Assembly (NCBI GenBank): GCA_964597265.1
Contig: CAZQWJ010000012.1
Coordinates: 1-27,607 of the forward strand
Source of the DNA: CAZQWJ01 sp964597265
Lineage (GTDB): Bacteria; Patescibacteriota; 4484-211; JAGQKX01
Reading direction: 5' to 3'
DNA: 27,607 bases
Each line of letters begins with the position of its first letter. The stretch's first letter is position 1. Positions 1-7,237 of the stretch are shown here, in pieces. A program made the translations under genes and the position numbers. The notes below the pieces were generated by a model. The model made no database searches and was not told the DNA's origin. It saw only the letters and a program-made list of their open reading frames with translations.

Positions 1-190
1 CTACCATACTTAATAACCAAATCGGACTGTAGACAGTCGGGGCATTTCGTTTTTTCTGACCGTTTTATTCGGCATACAGGCCGAATTATAAACTATATGG
101 GCAAGGGTAGGGTAGGCTTAGGGGGTTATCAGAACAAGGTACTACGGGATAAGGCGGCGATCTGGTGTTGAACAAGTGCCTATATCAGCT
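1..190. other. Gene-free left edge with a small hairpin
   Basis: I see no coding region of convincing length here. A perfect 7-bp inverted repeat (ATTCGGC / GCCGAAT, 6-nt loop) sits at 67-86, downstream of the stop of the minus-strand operon. No T-tract follows it on the minus strand, so it is not a clear intrinsic terminator. A second short inverted repeat (GACTGT-AG-ACAGTC) lies near 26-39, with a T6 run at about 49-54. Confidence 0.4.
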
Positions 191-1366
191 TCATTGATCA
201 AATAAAGAAACACTAATTCCTTTGTTGTTAAGTTGAAGTATTGCTTCTGTAAATATCGCACTATGTTGGGATGTTTCACCAGCTCTTGATATGTACGACC
301 AGTCGGTTGCTTCTATTGTGTTACTTTTGTCTTCACTAAAAATGTTTACCCATACAGTATATCCTGCTTTTTGTATCACTTCAGCTTCGTTCGCGATTCT
401 TGCCAAAATATCTTTACGCATGCTTGCGGATATTATGACTGTATCTTCCGGGACGGATGTGTATTTAGCACGATATGTTCCGGTATTAAGCCAGACTTCT
501 TTCACTCCTAGTTGTTGGGCGGCTTCAATAACTAGCTTACTGTTGAGGAATTCTCTCGCATTATAAATACCAGCACGCGTCTGTCCTGCTGGAGGTGACC
601 ACGGAAACCCTTGTAATCCAAAACTATCGATGAGAGATGCATTTAGGCCGCTGACATAAGGCAGAAGACTGAGATACTCGCCATTAGCCCAGTCAAAGTC
701 ATCGGTAGCATATGTTGCTGAATTGAGCAGGATGCTACCTTTTGCTTCAGGGAAATATTCCTTCATTACAGAAAGGTAGGTGTTCACGACTACCGAAAAA
801 TCTTCTGGATTGGCATTTGCGTGATTCCAGTATGGGAGGTTTGCTTCAGGGAAAGGCACCCAGATACCCATCTGAGAATCAGTGATTCCAAGTTTCCTTA
901 ATTCAGCAAAATATGTACTTATCCAGGTGTTATAAAATCCTGATTTGAATTCTTCGAAATCAATTAGCCCCCAATCTGTTACGGGTTCAACAATAACCAG
1001 TGGAGTTATGCCATAATAATCAAACTCAATGAGCGTGGCCGCCATGTTGGCGGCACTTTCTTGCGCGACGATAGCGTCTTTAGGCATATCAGTAAATATC
1101 ATAAGGCGATCAGTAACGAACGAATTGCATAATTCTTGATAGATGTGTAGTTTTTGGATGTATGGGCTACTTGAGAAACTCAACCCATCAATTTTTCGCT
1201 GAGAATTGCAAATTTCCAATGACAATGGTGGTGCTACTTCCTGCTTAGGGGTGATTAGCTTCCGCAAGAGGGGTGAACCGGTCAACGCATCAACAACAAT
1301 TGATGACGTGAGGGTCATTGTTATCAACATGATACTGGTTATAAGGGTGATTTCTTTTTTATTCAT
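191..1366 (-). CDS. Membrane-anchored or secreted glycosidase-like protein (TIM-barrel type)
   Basis: The 391-aa product begins with a short basic N-terminus and a hydrophobic segment (about residues 6-28), either an uncleaved anchor or a signal peptide, so the rest should be outside the membrane. The body alternates short strands and helices as in glycoside hydrolase barrels. It contains the segment GIWVPFPEANLPYW, whose Glu is placed like a glycosidase acid/base; this is my reading and not a family assignment. I chose the ATG at 1366 over the longer start at 1396 because it lies just after the TAA of the upstream synthase gene and is preceded by AAAGGAG. It is the last gene of an operon with a GT2 synthase, echoing synthase-plus-hydrolase pairs in exopolysaccharide systems. 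Specificity is unknown. Confidence 0.7.
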   Translation of the reverse strand: MNKKEITLITSIMLITMTLTSSIVVDALTGSPLLRKLITPKQEVAPPLSLEICNSQRKIDGLSFSSSPYIQKLHIYQELCNSFVTDRLMIFTDMPKDAIVAQESAANMAATLIEFDYYGITPLVIVEPVTDWGLIDFEEFKSGFYNTWISTYFAELRKLGITDSQMGIWVPFPEANLPYWNHANANPEDFSVVVNTYLSVMKEYFPEAKGSILLNSATYATDDFDWANGEYLSLLPYVSGLNASLIDSFGLQGFPWSPPAGQTRAGIYNAREFLNSKLVIEAAQQLGVKEVWLNTGTYRAKYTSVPEDTVIISASMRKDILARIANEAEVIQKAGYTVWVNIFSEDKSNTIEATDWSYISRAGETSQHSAIFTEAILQLNNKGISVSLFDQ

Positions 1367-1368
1367 GG

Positions 1369-2646
1369 TTATGCGGCCACTCCTTTCCTTTGCCATGACT
1401 GCCAGACTACATCATCTCCTTTGACAACCATTGCTAAGCCTTTGAACAACGCGAGATATTCTACCCACACTAATAAATAAAACAATCCCCACGTAAAGAA
1501 GAATAACGGTATAAGCAATATTCGGTCAAAGATTTTGATGTTTGTATTAAAAATGGCATTGATGTAATAAATAGTAAACATAAATAAGGAACCGAATACC
1601 AGAGAGAAATAATCACCTGCAATATAGCTGTACGCAATGAGCAAGCTGATGGCAATAGGTTCAAAAAATAGTTGTATTTCGCCAATTAGTGAATAGGGCA
1701 GAACAAACCAGGTGAGGAATTTGTTGTGTTCTTTGCGTCTTGAAAAAAATAAGCTTCGGTATTTGATAAAAGTGTCAAGCCTGCCTTTCTTCCAACGTAA
1801 TCTTTGGTTTATTAGACCAGTCAGTGTAGTAGCCCCTTCTGTATAACAGATAACATTCTCAGCATAAGTACACTTAACTCCATGAGTTCTCAGGCGCATA
1901 GACATTTCAATATCCTCAGTTTTATTTATGGTGTCAAAGAGGCCGTATTTATCAAATGTATTAGCCTTACGAAATGCGGTACACGCACCGCCAAAAACAT
2001 ATTCTGCCCCCATAACGGAGTGGGCTCGTTTGAAATAAAACCCGAAATAGTATTCTAATTTCTGGATGAGGCCTACCAGCGTTTTATTTTCTGCAACGCG
2101 AACATTACCGACAACTGCATTAATCGTAGGGTCTTCAAAATAGTTCACAAGATTCTGTATAGCCTTAACATCAAAAACGCTGTCTGCATCCATTGTCACG
2201 ATGATTTCTCCGTTAGCTTGGTTGATACCAAAATTGAGCGCTCTGCCTTTACCACCTCTTTCTTTTGTAAAATAGCGCAATCTATATACGTTTTTATCCT
2301 TGAGTACTGTTTCTTTTGCAATGTATTGTGCCATTACAGTGTCTGTGTTATCAGTAGACCCATCACTTACAACAATGATTTCTATATTGTCATAAGTGTT
2401 TGTGAGAAGTGAATCAACTGTACGTATTATCCCAACTTCTTCATTCCATGCCGGCACAATTACACTAATAAGTGGCATATAGGGTTTCTTTCGTGTTTTG
2501 CGATTGTGCAGGATACGCAGCCTGCGTAATTTTTCAACGACTGGATAAAAAGCAGCAAAAACTAAAAAAACGAGATACTTAACTAACATCAGTGTTGCAA
2601 GTATAAAGGTTATGTTTCGTAGTACTGTGAAAGAATCTAAATACAT
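1369..2646 (-). CDS. Processive family 2 glycosyltransferase (polysaccharide synthase-like)
   Basis: 425 aa. An N-terminal membrane helix (about 10-33) precedes a GT-A domain with the family marks: SVIVPAWNEE (61-70), VSDGSTDNT (93-101), GGKGRALN (131-138), the DAD metal-binding motif (153-155), TED (243-245) and QRLRW (281-285), the Q..RW signature of processive GT2 enzymes such as NodC, PgaC and BcsA. Several C-terminal membrane helices follow, consistent with polymer synthesis coupled to translocation. It could make a beta-linked hexose or N-acetylhexosamine polymer; the product cannot be read from sequence. The gene follows the sortase-like gene after 5 nt and precedes the glycosidase-like gene after 2 nt. 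There is no clear Shine-Dalgarno site. Confidence 0.92.
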   Translation of the reverse strand: MYLDSFTVLRNITFILATLMLVKYLVFLVFAAFYPVVEKLRRLRILHNRKTRKKPYMPLISVIVPAWNEEVGIIRTVDSLLTNTYDNIEIIVVSDGSTDNTDTVMAQYIAKETVLKDKNVYRLRYFTKERGGKGRALNFGINQANGEIIVTMDADSVFDVKAIQNLVNYFEDPTINAVVGNVRVAENKTLVGLIQKLEYYFGFYFKRAHSVMGAEYVFGGACTAFRKANTFDKYGLFDTINKTEDIEMSMRLRTHGVKCTYAENVICYTEGATTLTGLINQRLRWKKGRLDTFIKYRSLFFSRRKEHNKFLTWFVLPYSLIGEIQLFFEPIAISLLIAYSYIAGDYFSLVFGSLFMFTIYYINAIFNTNIKIFDRILLIPLFFFTWGLFYLLVWVEYLALFKGLAMVVKGDDVVWQSWQRKGVAA

Positions 2647-2651
2647 GGTTA

Positions 2652-3242
2652 TTAAATAATTGGCTGTACGTCCACATATTCACATTGGAATAAATATAGA
2701 ATGTTAGTATTTGTATCTTCAATGATAAAGAGCAATTGCGGAAAACCGGTCTGTGGTATTACGTAGGAGGATTGAGAAGAGGTGGTGTATGACTGTGTTA
2801 CTCTGTACAAATAACGCCACTCAGCAGTATCGATATAAATATTATCCCCGATGGCAACAATATTTGGATCTGGGATCGTGCGCCAGTCTTTTTGTGCATA
2901 AAGAGTTAGCGTTTCTTGATCTTCGATATGTGCAACAAGAAAGTGAGCCTTATTCGTTCGTGCAAGCCATCCATTCGGGGTAATGCTCCCTTGTATGACT
3001 TCAAGACGGATACTATGCAATGGTATCCTAACAAGTAACGGCAGGCCTTGTATTTGTGCGGGTGATTTGGTGGACTGCACCGTCACGTCCGGTAAAACGG
3101 ATTCGGCTCGTATCGTTTTGACCGCATCAACGTAAGGTATATCATACTCAAATATTATCTCTACAGTGCCCAACAACATAAACGCGGTGAAATAGAATAC
3201 ACTTGACATTAGAACTAGCTTAGATAAAGAAGATATAATCAT
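2652..3242 (-). CDS. Sortase-fold membrane protein without the catalytic Cys (pseudo-sortase)
   Basis: 196 aa with one N-terminal membrane helix (about 8-30). The C-terminal part follows the class D/E sortase order: a VRIPLHSIRLEVIQGS strand pair (71-86), a possible catalytic-His position in FLVAHIED (101-108), IGDNIYID (131-138) followed by the Y-x-Y-x-V strand, and a penultimate strand FPQLLFIIED (167-176). Active sortases have T-L-x-T-C at this last strand and an Arg in the next; here they read I-I-E-D and LYLFQC. The only nearby Cys (187) is one strand late. I infer a sortase-fold protein that has lost transpeptidase activity, perhaps structural or a synthase partner. The homology is my pattern match, not a search result. 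Its ATG overlaps the stop of the small upstream gene (ATGA). Confidence 0.6.
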   Translation of the reverse strand: MIISSLSKLVLMSSVFYFTAFMLLGTVEIIFEYDIPYVDAVKTIRAESVLPDVTVQSTKSPAQIQGLPLLVRIPLHSIRLEVIQGSITPNGWLARTNKAHFLVAHIEDQETLTLYAQKDWRTIPDPNIVAIGDNIYIDTAEWRYLYRVTQSYTTSSQSSYVIPQTGFPQLLFIIEDTNTNILYLFQCEYVDVQPII

Positions 3243-3376
3243 TTTTTTCTTGAAAAACGGAAGTATTCATATACATTCAGGCAGAACTGAAGGCAAAGTG
3301 AAACCACGTTTGACAACAGAACACAAAGGGTAAAAACAAGAAAAATTACACCAATGAATATATAAGGCTGGGACAT
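3239..3376 (-). CDS. 45-aa single-span membrane peptide, first gene of the operon
   Basis: A small reading frame whose TGA overlaps the ATG of the sortase-like gene (ATGA at 3242-3239). It reads MSQPYIFIG, then a hydrophobic stretch to about residue 33, then a basic tail ending FRFSRKK. This is the layout of a single-span membrane peptide with a positive cytoplasmic end. A promoter with a consensus -35 lies just upstream (3385-3413), with predicted transcription start within 2-3 nt of the ATG, so it would be translated from a nearly leaderless message. Stop/start overlap, promoter placement and composition support a real gene. No family is recognised. Confidence 0.6.
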   Translation of the reverse strand: MSQPYIFIGVIFLVFTLCVLLSNVVSLCLQFCLNVYEYFRFSRKK

Positions 3377-3384
3377 AGCCCATA

Positions 3385-3413
3385 GCTATATCATTTGTGC
3401 TATATCGTGTCAA
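3385..3413 (-). promoter_or_regulatory. Sigma70-type promoter of the polysaccharide operon
   Basis: On the minus strand TTGACA (3413-3408) is separated by 17 nt from TATAGC (3390-3385). The -35 is a perfect consensus and the -10 matches 4 of 6. The predicted start is near 3378, against an ATG at 3376. It should drive the 45-aa peptide, pseudo-sortase, GT2 and glycosidase-like genes. Confidence 0.7.
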
Positions 3414-3560
3414 GGTATAGAAGACACATTTCAGCAGATATTTGTTAGAATTTGAGTGGAGATCTAATCACCGAAAATCTCTTCGTCGGGATTCAAGAAA
3501 TTTGTTACGCAAGTCTTAAATTAAGTAGGCAAGATCCTAGATTTTCGCACCTTACAAACC

Positions 3561-3566
3561 TATAAT
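3561..3566 (+). promoter_or_regulatory. -10 box of the second GT2 gene (leaderless type)
   Basis: A perfect TATAAT, 7 nt before the ATG at 3574. No convincing -35 is seen. Together with 3385-3413 it makes the roughly 150-bp intergenic space a divergent promoter region for the two polysaccharide units; I see no gene in it. Confidence 0.5.
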
Positions 3567-3573
3567 GTTGACT

Positions 3574-4752
3574 ATGTGCCGGGTGTGTGATATAAGTGCT
3601 TTTTGCTATAACGGTATGGTTATTTCTTCTTTAGCTTATAATACAAAGATAAAAAACACCAAGTTAATGCCGCCACTTGGTTCGGAAAAAGTTGTAGTGC
3701 TTATACCTGCACACAATGAAGAAAGGTCTATAGTAGACACCGTTAAAGCTCAACTTAATCAATCCCGTCGGGCAGATCAGATTGTTGTTATTTGTGATAA
3801 TTGTACGGATACGACTTATGAACTCGCTAGTCAGTTTCCAGTAACAGTAGTTCAAACTCAAAATAATTTGCATAAAAAGTCTGGTGCCCTAAACTGGGCA
3901 TGGAATAAGTTTGCCAAGACAGCTGATATCGTAATTTGCCTTGACGCTGATACTACCTTGCCTCCAAATGCAATTGAAGATTGGATCAAAGAATTCAACC
4001 AAGATCCAGTTTTAGGTGGATCTTCATCGAAGTTCACCATGTTGGGTGACGAAACTATAGTCAGAATACAGAAAGTAGAATTTGCACGATGGACATTAAC
4101 TAGTTTGAGGCGTGGTTGGACTAGTGTGCTCGCGGGTACGGGGTGTGCTATACGAAATGATGCCCTTCGGGCAGTTGTTTCGAGGGATGATCGTGATGGA
4201 CCTTGGACCTACCATTCCATGGTTGAGGATTTTGAGCTGACTTATAGAATTCGGGAACTTGGTTATAAATGCCAGGTTTCACCAACTGTTCGGGCTTATA
4301 CTGATGCCATGCGTCATCCTAAGGCTCTCTGGGCACAGAGAATGAAATGGCAAGTCGGAACAGTCGAAGATTTGTTATCTCTAGGCGTCAATCGTCTAAC
4401 CCTGATTGACTGGTGGCAACAATTTCTAGGATTGAATGCAGCCCTTCTACGCATTATCTGGGCTTTATTACTTATCCTCGCATTAACTCCCTATGCGAGT
4501 ATTAGCCGTGAAATCTATTGGTTACTAGTTCCGCTTATTTTTATTTTAAGTGACACTGCTCAAGCTTTACTTGTTCCACACCGGGATAGAAAAGATATAT
4601 TTTTGGCAGCACTCCTCATACCTCAGGAGTTATTTGCGTGGATGCGGGCTGCATGGTTTCTGGCAGCATGGAAAGAAGTTTTAATCGGTAAAATTACTAA
4701 TCAACGTAAGGATAGGTGGAATATGCAATATGCCGCGGAAGGAGGTGTTTAA
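3574..4752 (+). CDS. Second family 2 glycosyltransferase with membrane helices
   Basis: 392 aa from the start used here. It has the GT2 core: VVVLIPAHNEE, VICDNCTDTT, KKSGALNWAW, the DAD metal motif in ICLDADTTLP, VEDFELTYR and QRMKW (a Q..KW variant of the processive signature). Two or three C-terminal membrane helices follow. The reading frame opens 9 nt earlier at 3565, but TATAAT at 3561-3566 overlaps that ATG, so transcription would start about 3573 and the ATG at 3574 (MCRVCDIS) is preferred. Starts further in (3616, 3667) are possible because the conserved domain begins around residue 40. It is divergent from, and paralogous to, the synthase at 1369-2646. It is followed by a small membrane-peptide gene with a very strong Shine-Dalgarno site. 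Confidence 0.9.
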   Translation: MCRVCDISAFCYNGMVISSLAYNTKIKNTKLMPPLGSEKVVVLIPAHNEERSIVDTVKAQLNQSRRADQIVVICDNCTDTTYELASQFPVTVVQTQNNLHKKSGALNWAWNKFAKTADIVICLDADTTLPPNAIEDWIKEFNQDPVLGGSSSKFTMLGDETIVRIQKVEFARWTLTSLRRGWTSVLAGTGCAIRNDALRAVVSRDDRDGPWTYHSMVEDFELTYRIRELGYKCQVSPTVRAYTDAMRHPKALWAQRMKWQVGTVEDLLSLGVNRLTLIDWWQQFLGLNAALLRIIWALLLILALTPYASISREIYWLLVPLIFILSDTAQALLVPHRDRKDIFLAALLIPQELFAWMRAAWFLAAWKEVLIGKITNQRKDRWNMQYAAEGGV

Positions 4753-4755
4753 ATT

Positions 4756-4911
4756 ATGTATGGCAACAATCCAAATGTACTAGGAGCTAGTATTGCAATG
4801 GGTACAGCATCGTATTTGAACGGTTGGACTATAATTTTTGGTGTGTTTGCGGTGGCATTGGCGATTCGTGCTTTATATACCTTAAAATCAAAGAGTCAGG
4901 TCTTGCCTTAG
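4756..4911 (+). CDS. 51-aa membrane peptide resembling a stand-alone surface-sorting tail
   Basis: It begins 3 nt after the GT2 stop and is preceded by GGAGGTG at 4741-4747, the best Shine-Dalgarno match in the window, 8 nt from the ATG. The product is a short polar N-terminus (MYGNNPN), then VLGASIAMGTAS, one hydrophobic helix (about 24-41) and a basic tail (TLKSKS). That order resembles C-terminal sorting modules of CPR surface proteins, where VLGA often precedes an LPxTG-like motif and a membrane helix, but no LPxTG is present. Its TAG overlaps the stop of the convergent GIY-YIG gene. No family is recognised; partnership with the synthase is inferred from position. Confidence 0.7.
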   Translation: MYGNNPNVLGASIAMGTASYLNGWTIIFGVFAVALAIRALYTLKSKSQVLP

Positions 4912-5171
4912 AGATTGTTCTTCTTAACTAATCTTCGCTTTGCGTCTGTGGGTAGTTGTTTTATTTCGTATTCGCGTTTGAGCGCTTCAGAGTGGTTCTT
5001 TTTTGCTTCAATATAGGCTATTTCTACTGGAGGATGGGTTCGTGTATAGTGACCACCGGTACCATTTTTGTGCTCCTGAAAGCGTTTACCCACATCCCGG
5101 GCAATACCGGTATACAGGCTACCGTCTTGGCAACGGAGGATATACACGTACCAAGCTACTGAAGGCTTCAT
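4908..5171 (-). CDS. GIY-YIG domain protein, YhbQ/UPF0213-like
   Basis: An 87-aa single-domain GIY-YIG protein with WYVYILRCQDGSLYTGIA at 7-24 containing the two Tyr motifs, an Arg in GKRFQEH, and a C-terminal Glu in LKREYEIK. These are the catalytic positions of the URI/YhbQ branch. Such proteins are small nucleases or DNA-binding proteins whose role is mostly undefined. Its ATG overlaps the TGA of the SDR gene (ATGA, 5168-5171), so it is probably translationally coupled. It is the first of three GIY-YIG proteins within 4.3 kb. Confidence 0.88.
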   Translation of the reverse strand: MKPSVAWYVYILRCQDGSLYTGIARDVGKRFQEHKNGTGGHYTRTHPPVEIAYIEAKKNHSEALKREYEIKQLPTDAKRRLVKKNNL

Positions 5172-5869
5172 AACGGATAGAGTGTGCCATCAAATCGCAA
5201 AAATCGACCATGCCATGCATCATCCCAATTCTTAATGATAGCGATCATGCGTTCTGCTTGTTGGTACGGATCATGTTTGCCGGTCGGATTCATGTCGGTT
5301 TTGACTCCACCAGGGTGGACTGCGAAGGTTTTGATGTGTTTGGGTAAGTCCCATGTGCTGCAATACGTTAGCATGTTGAGTGCTGCCTTGCTTGCTCGGT
5401 AGCCATAATTTCCGGTCATGTTTTCGTACTCATCGTGGTATGAGGCACGACACGATGATATATTCATGACAAAACTCGGATCATTTTTGAACAAAGGCAA
5501 GAATGCTTTGGTTACCATGAGTGCGCCTACGGCATTAACGTTAAACAGCCGTAAAAGATAGTCTCGATCCAGTTCTTCCAACACACAGACCAGATTTTTG
5601 TTCCCATTGGTTGCGGTATCTTTGTTCAGCCCTGCGTTGTTTATGAGGAGATCTAATGAATCAGATTTGGCAGATACCATCTCAAATGCGTTATGAATAG
5701 CTGCATCATCGGATATATCAAGTGGTACGACGACTAGATTGGGATGGGTATATGTAACAGCCTGAGGGTCGAGTACCCCGGCAAAAACGGTGTAACCATT
5801 GTCAAGTAAGTAAGAGGCAAACCCTTTCCCAAGTCCTCTATTGGCGCCGGTAACAAATGCTGTCTTCAC
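5168..5869 (-). CDS. Short-chain dehydrogenase/reductase (SDR)
   Basis: A Rossmann-fold NAD(P)-dependent oxidoreductase of the classical SDR family: TGANRGLG near the N-terminus, NNAG, a catalytic Ser in MNISS and YRASK (YxxxK). The frame extends upstream to an ATG at 5893, but I prefer the GTG at 5869. It gives the normal SDR N-terminus (M)KTAFVTGANRG, and a TACAAT box ends exactly 6 nt before it (5881-5876), with TTGTAA 17 nt further upstream. The longer form would translate through the -10 box and add eight residues atypical of the family. Substrate unknown. The next gene overlaps its stop. Confidence 0.9.
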   Translation of the reverse strand: MKTAFVTGANRGLGKGFASYLLDNGYTVFAGVLDPQAVTYTHPNLVVVPLDISDDAAIHNAFEMVSAKSDSLDLLINNAGLNKDTATNGNKNLVCVLEELDRDYLLRLFNVNAVGALMVTKAFLPLFKNDPSFVMNISSCRASYHDEYENMTGNYGYRASKAALNMLTYCSTWDLPKHIKTFAVHPGGVKTDMNPTGKHDPYQQAERMIAIIKNWDDAWHGRFLRFDGTLYPL

Positions 5870-5875
5870 AGCATT

Positions 5876-5904
5876 ATTGTACTTTGCGTACATACTCTTT
5901 ACAA
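5876..5904 (-). promoter_or_regulatory. Promoter of the SDR gene
   Basis: On the minus strand TTGTAA (5904-5899), 17 nt, TACAAT (5881-5876), then 6 nt to the GTG at 5869. It lies inside the longer reading frame and partly in the gap after the peroxiredoxin gene. It argues for a leaderless SDR message. Confidence 0.55.
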
Positions 5905-5913
5905 GGCGGGATA

Positions 5914-6363
5914 CTATGAGCGTTCCTGTGCGTCGCGGAGGATTTCGTCTGCGTGTTGGGTAGGGTTTACATCGTTGTACGTTTTTACAATGTTCCCTTG
6001 AGGATCGATTAGATAAGTTTTGCGCAGGGTGCCAGCAAATTCTTTACCCATAAATTTTTTGATGCCCCAGGCATCGTAGGCTTTGATCACATTCCCGTTT
6101 TTGTCACTAAGCAAGGGGAAGTTGAGATTATATTTCTCGGCAAACTTCTTGTGTGAGGCAACCGAATCTTTGGATATCCCTAGGATTGCGACGTTCAGTT
6201 TTTGTAATTCGGCCATAGTATCGCGAAAACCGCACGCTTCCTTGGTACATCCAGGTGTGTCATCCTTGGGATAAAAATACACCACTACCCACTTGCCGCG
6301 ATAATCTTTGAGCGAGTGCTCGGTATTGTTCTGATCCGGTAGGGTAAAGTCTGTAGCCTGCAT
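5914..6363 (-). CDS. bcp: Thiol peroxidase of the PrxQ/Bcp family
   Basis: A 149-aa peroxiredoxin that reduces H2O2 and organic peroxides using thioredoxin-type electrons. The peroxidatic Cys39 lies in DDTPGCTKEAC with the resolving Cys44 five residues on, the mark of the PrxQ/Bcp group. The preceding YFYPKDDTPGC and later KTYLIDPQGNIV segments are standard. The N-terminus is short (MQATDFTLPDQ). AGGTG ahead of the ATG includes part of the gap to the upstream DUF1801 stop, 6 nt away, so the two are probably co-transcribed. Confidence 0.95.
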   Translation of the reverse strand: MQATDFTLPDQNNTEHSLKDYRGKWVVVYFYPKDDTPGCTKEACGFRDTMAELQKLNVAILGISKDSVASHKKFAEKYNLNFPLLSDKNGNVIKAYDAWGIKKFMGKEFAGTLRKTYLIDPQGNIVKTYNDVNPTQHADEILRDAQERS

Positions 6364-6369
6364 AGCACC

Positions 6370-6729
6370 TTAATTTGACTTTGTGACGGCCTCTTTGATC
6401 AGACTTTCTAATTTCTTTATATCAATTGTCTCGCCTTCTCGCAGATTGATAGAACGATGCTGCTTGGAGTCCAGACCACTATTGAATAGATTGTGAGTAT
6501 CTTTCAAAGATGCTCCTTGGAAAAAGTTGAATTTGGTGTGTTCTTTGAATGCAGAGATCGCAAAGAGCTGGCGTTTATTAACCGTGAACACTGGCACTGA
6601 CCACTTCCAGTCTTCCACAACGTCTGGTACCACTTTGTGCACGAGATCTCGAAACAACTGCAGGTTCTGTCGTTGCCAATCCGGAAGACTGTGTAAGAAG
6701 GTGGTGATGTTTGTTTGAACGTTGTTCAT
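6370..6729 (-). CDS. DUF1801 (YdhG-like) domain protein
   Basis: 119 aa matching the DUF1801 pattern: an N-terminal helix pair, then DWKWSVPVFTVN, a strand with the FNFFQGASLKD turn, and a C-terminal R-x-I-x-L strand followed by a helix. The family is small, cytosolic and of poorly defined function; some members are annotated as iron-chaperone-like. It lies between ogt and bcp in one direction. TATAAC at about 6748-6743 (minus strand) could give it a separate promoter with a leader of a few nt. Confidence 0.82.
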   Translation of the reverse strand: MNNVQTNITTFLHSLPDWQRQNLQLFRDLVHKVVPDVVEDWKWSVPVFTVNKRQLFAISAFKEHTKFNFFQGASLKDTHNLFNSGLDSKQHRSINLREGETIDIKKLESLIKEAVTKSN

Positions 6730-6744
6730 ATCTAGCTACATGCG

Positions 6745-7200
6745 TTATATACTGCCTTCGACAGTAAGTAATGCTTGTTTGATTGGCAGTCCGCTGCCAT
6801 ACCCGACCAGATCGCCATTTGCACCTATTACCCGATGGCATGGGATAAAGATAGGAATGGGATTGCGATTATTAGCCAAACCAACAGCACGGTATGCGTG
6901 AGGATGATCAATAGCCTCTGCAATGTCTTTGTAACTACGCACCGCTCCAAAAGGTATTTCTGTCAATGCGTGCCAGACCTTTTGCATAAAAGGCGTACCT
7001 GCAGGATTGAGTGGAAGGTTAAATGTAGTCAAATCGCCAGTGAGATAGCGCTCTAATTGCGAGAATGCTTCAGTGAGCACTGGAGATGGTGTCTGATGGT
7101 TAGGCGCATCACTTTGTCCAAAAGAAAGGCCGGTGATGGCATTATCTTCTTCAGTGATGGTAATCATACCGATACTGGTTTGTTTGGAAAGACTGTTCAT
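6745..7200 (-). CDS. ogt: Methylated-DNA-protein cysteine S-methyltransferase (Ogt/Ada C-terminal type)
   Basis: A 151-aa suicide repair protein that removes O6-methylguanine lesions by transferring the alkyl group to its own Cys. The active-site motif IPCHRVIG holds Cys121. The wHTH part (PFGAVRSYKDIAEAI ... RAVGLANNRNP, with the Arg finger) precedes it, and the N-terminal ribonuclease-like domain is short but present. It is the first gene of the minus-strand maintenance cluster. The promoter upstream has a palindrome in its spacer, and the ATG is 8 nt from the -10. Confidence 0.95.
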   Translation of the reverse strand: MNSLSKQTSIGMITITEEDNAITGLSFGQSDAPNHQTPSPVLTEAFSQLERYLTGDLTTFNLPLNPAGTPFMQKVWHALTEIPFGAVRSYKDIAEAIDHPHAYRAVGLANNRNPIPIFIPCHRVIGANGDLVGYGSGLPIKQALLTVEGSI

Positions 7201-7208
7201 ACTATCTG

Positions 7209-7237
7209 ACTATAACAACATACGCATGTTGTCGCAA
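7209..7237 (-). promoter_or_regulatory. Promoter and putative operator of ogt
   Basis: On the minus strand TTGCGA (7237-7232), 17 nt, TATAGT (7214-7209), with the ogt ATG at 7200. The spacer holds a near-perfect 16-bp palindrome at 7216-7231 (CAACAT-nCGn-ATGTTG). A regulator bound there would block the promoter. The regulator is unknown. Confidence 0.6.

Noticed and set aside
4905..4919. 15-nt repeat GCCTTAGAGATTGTT also found at 16410-16424
   Set aside because: Both copies are at convergent gene ends, but one 15-nt match in 27 kb is expected by chance at a fair rate, and the flanks differ.
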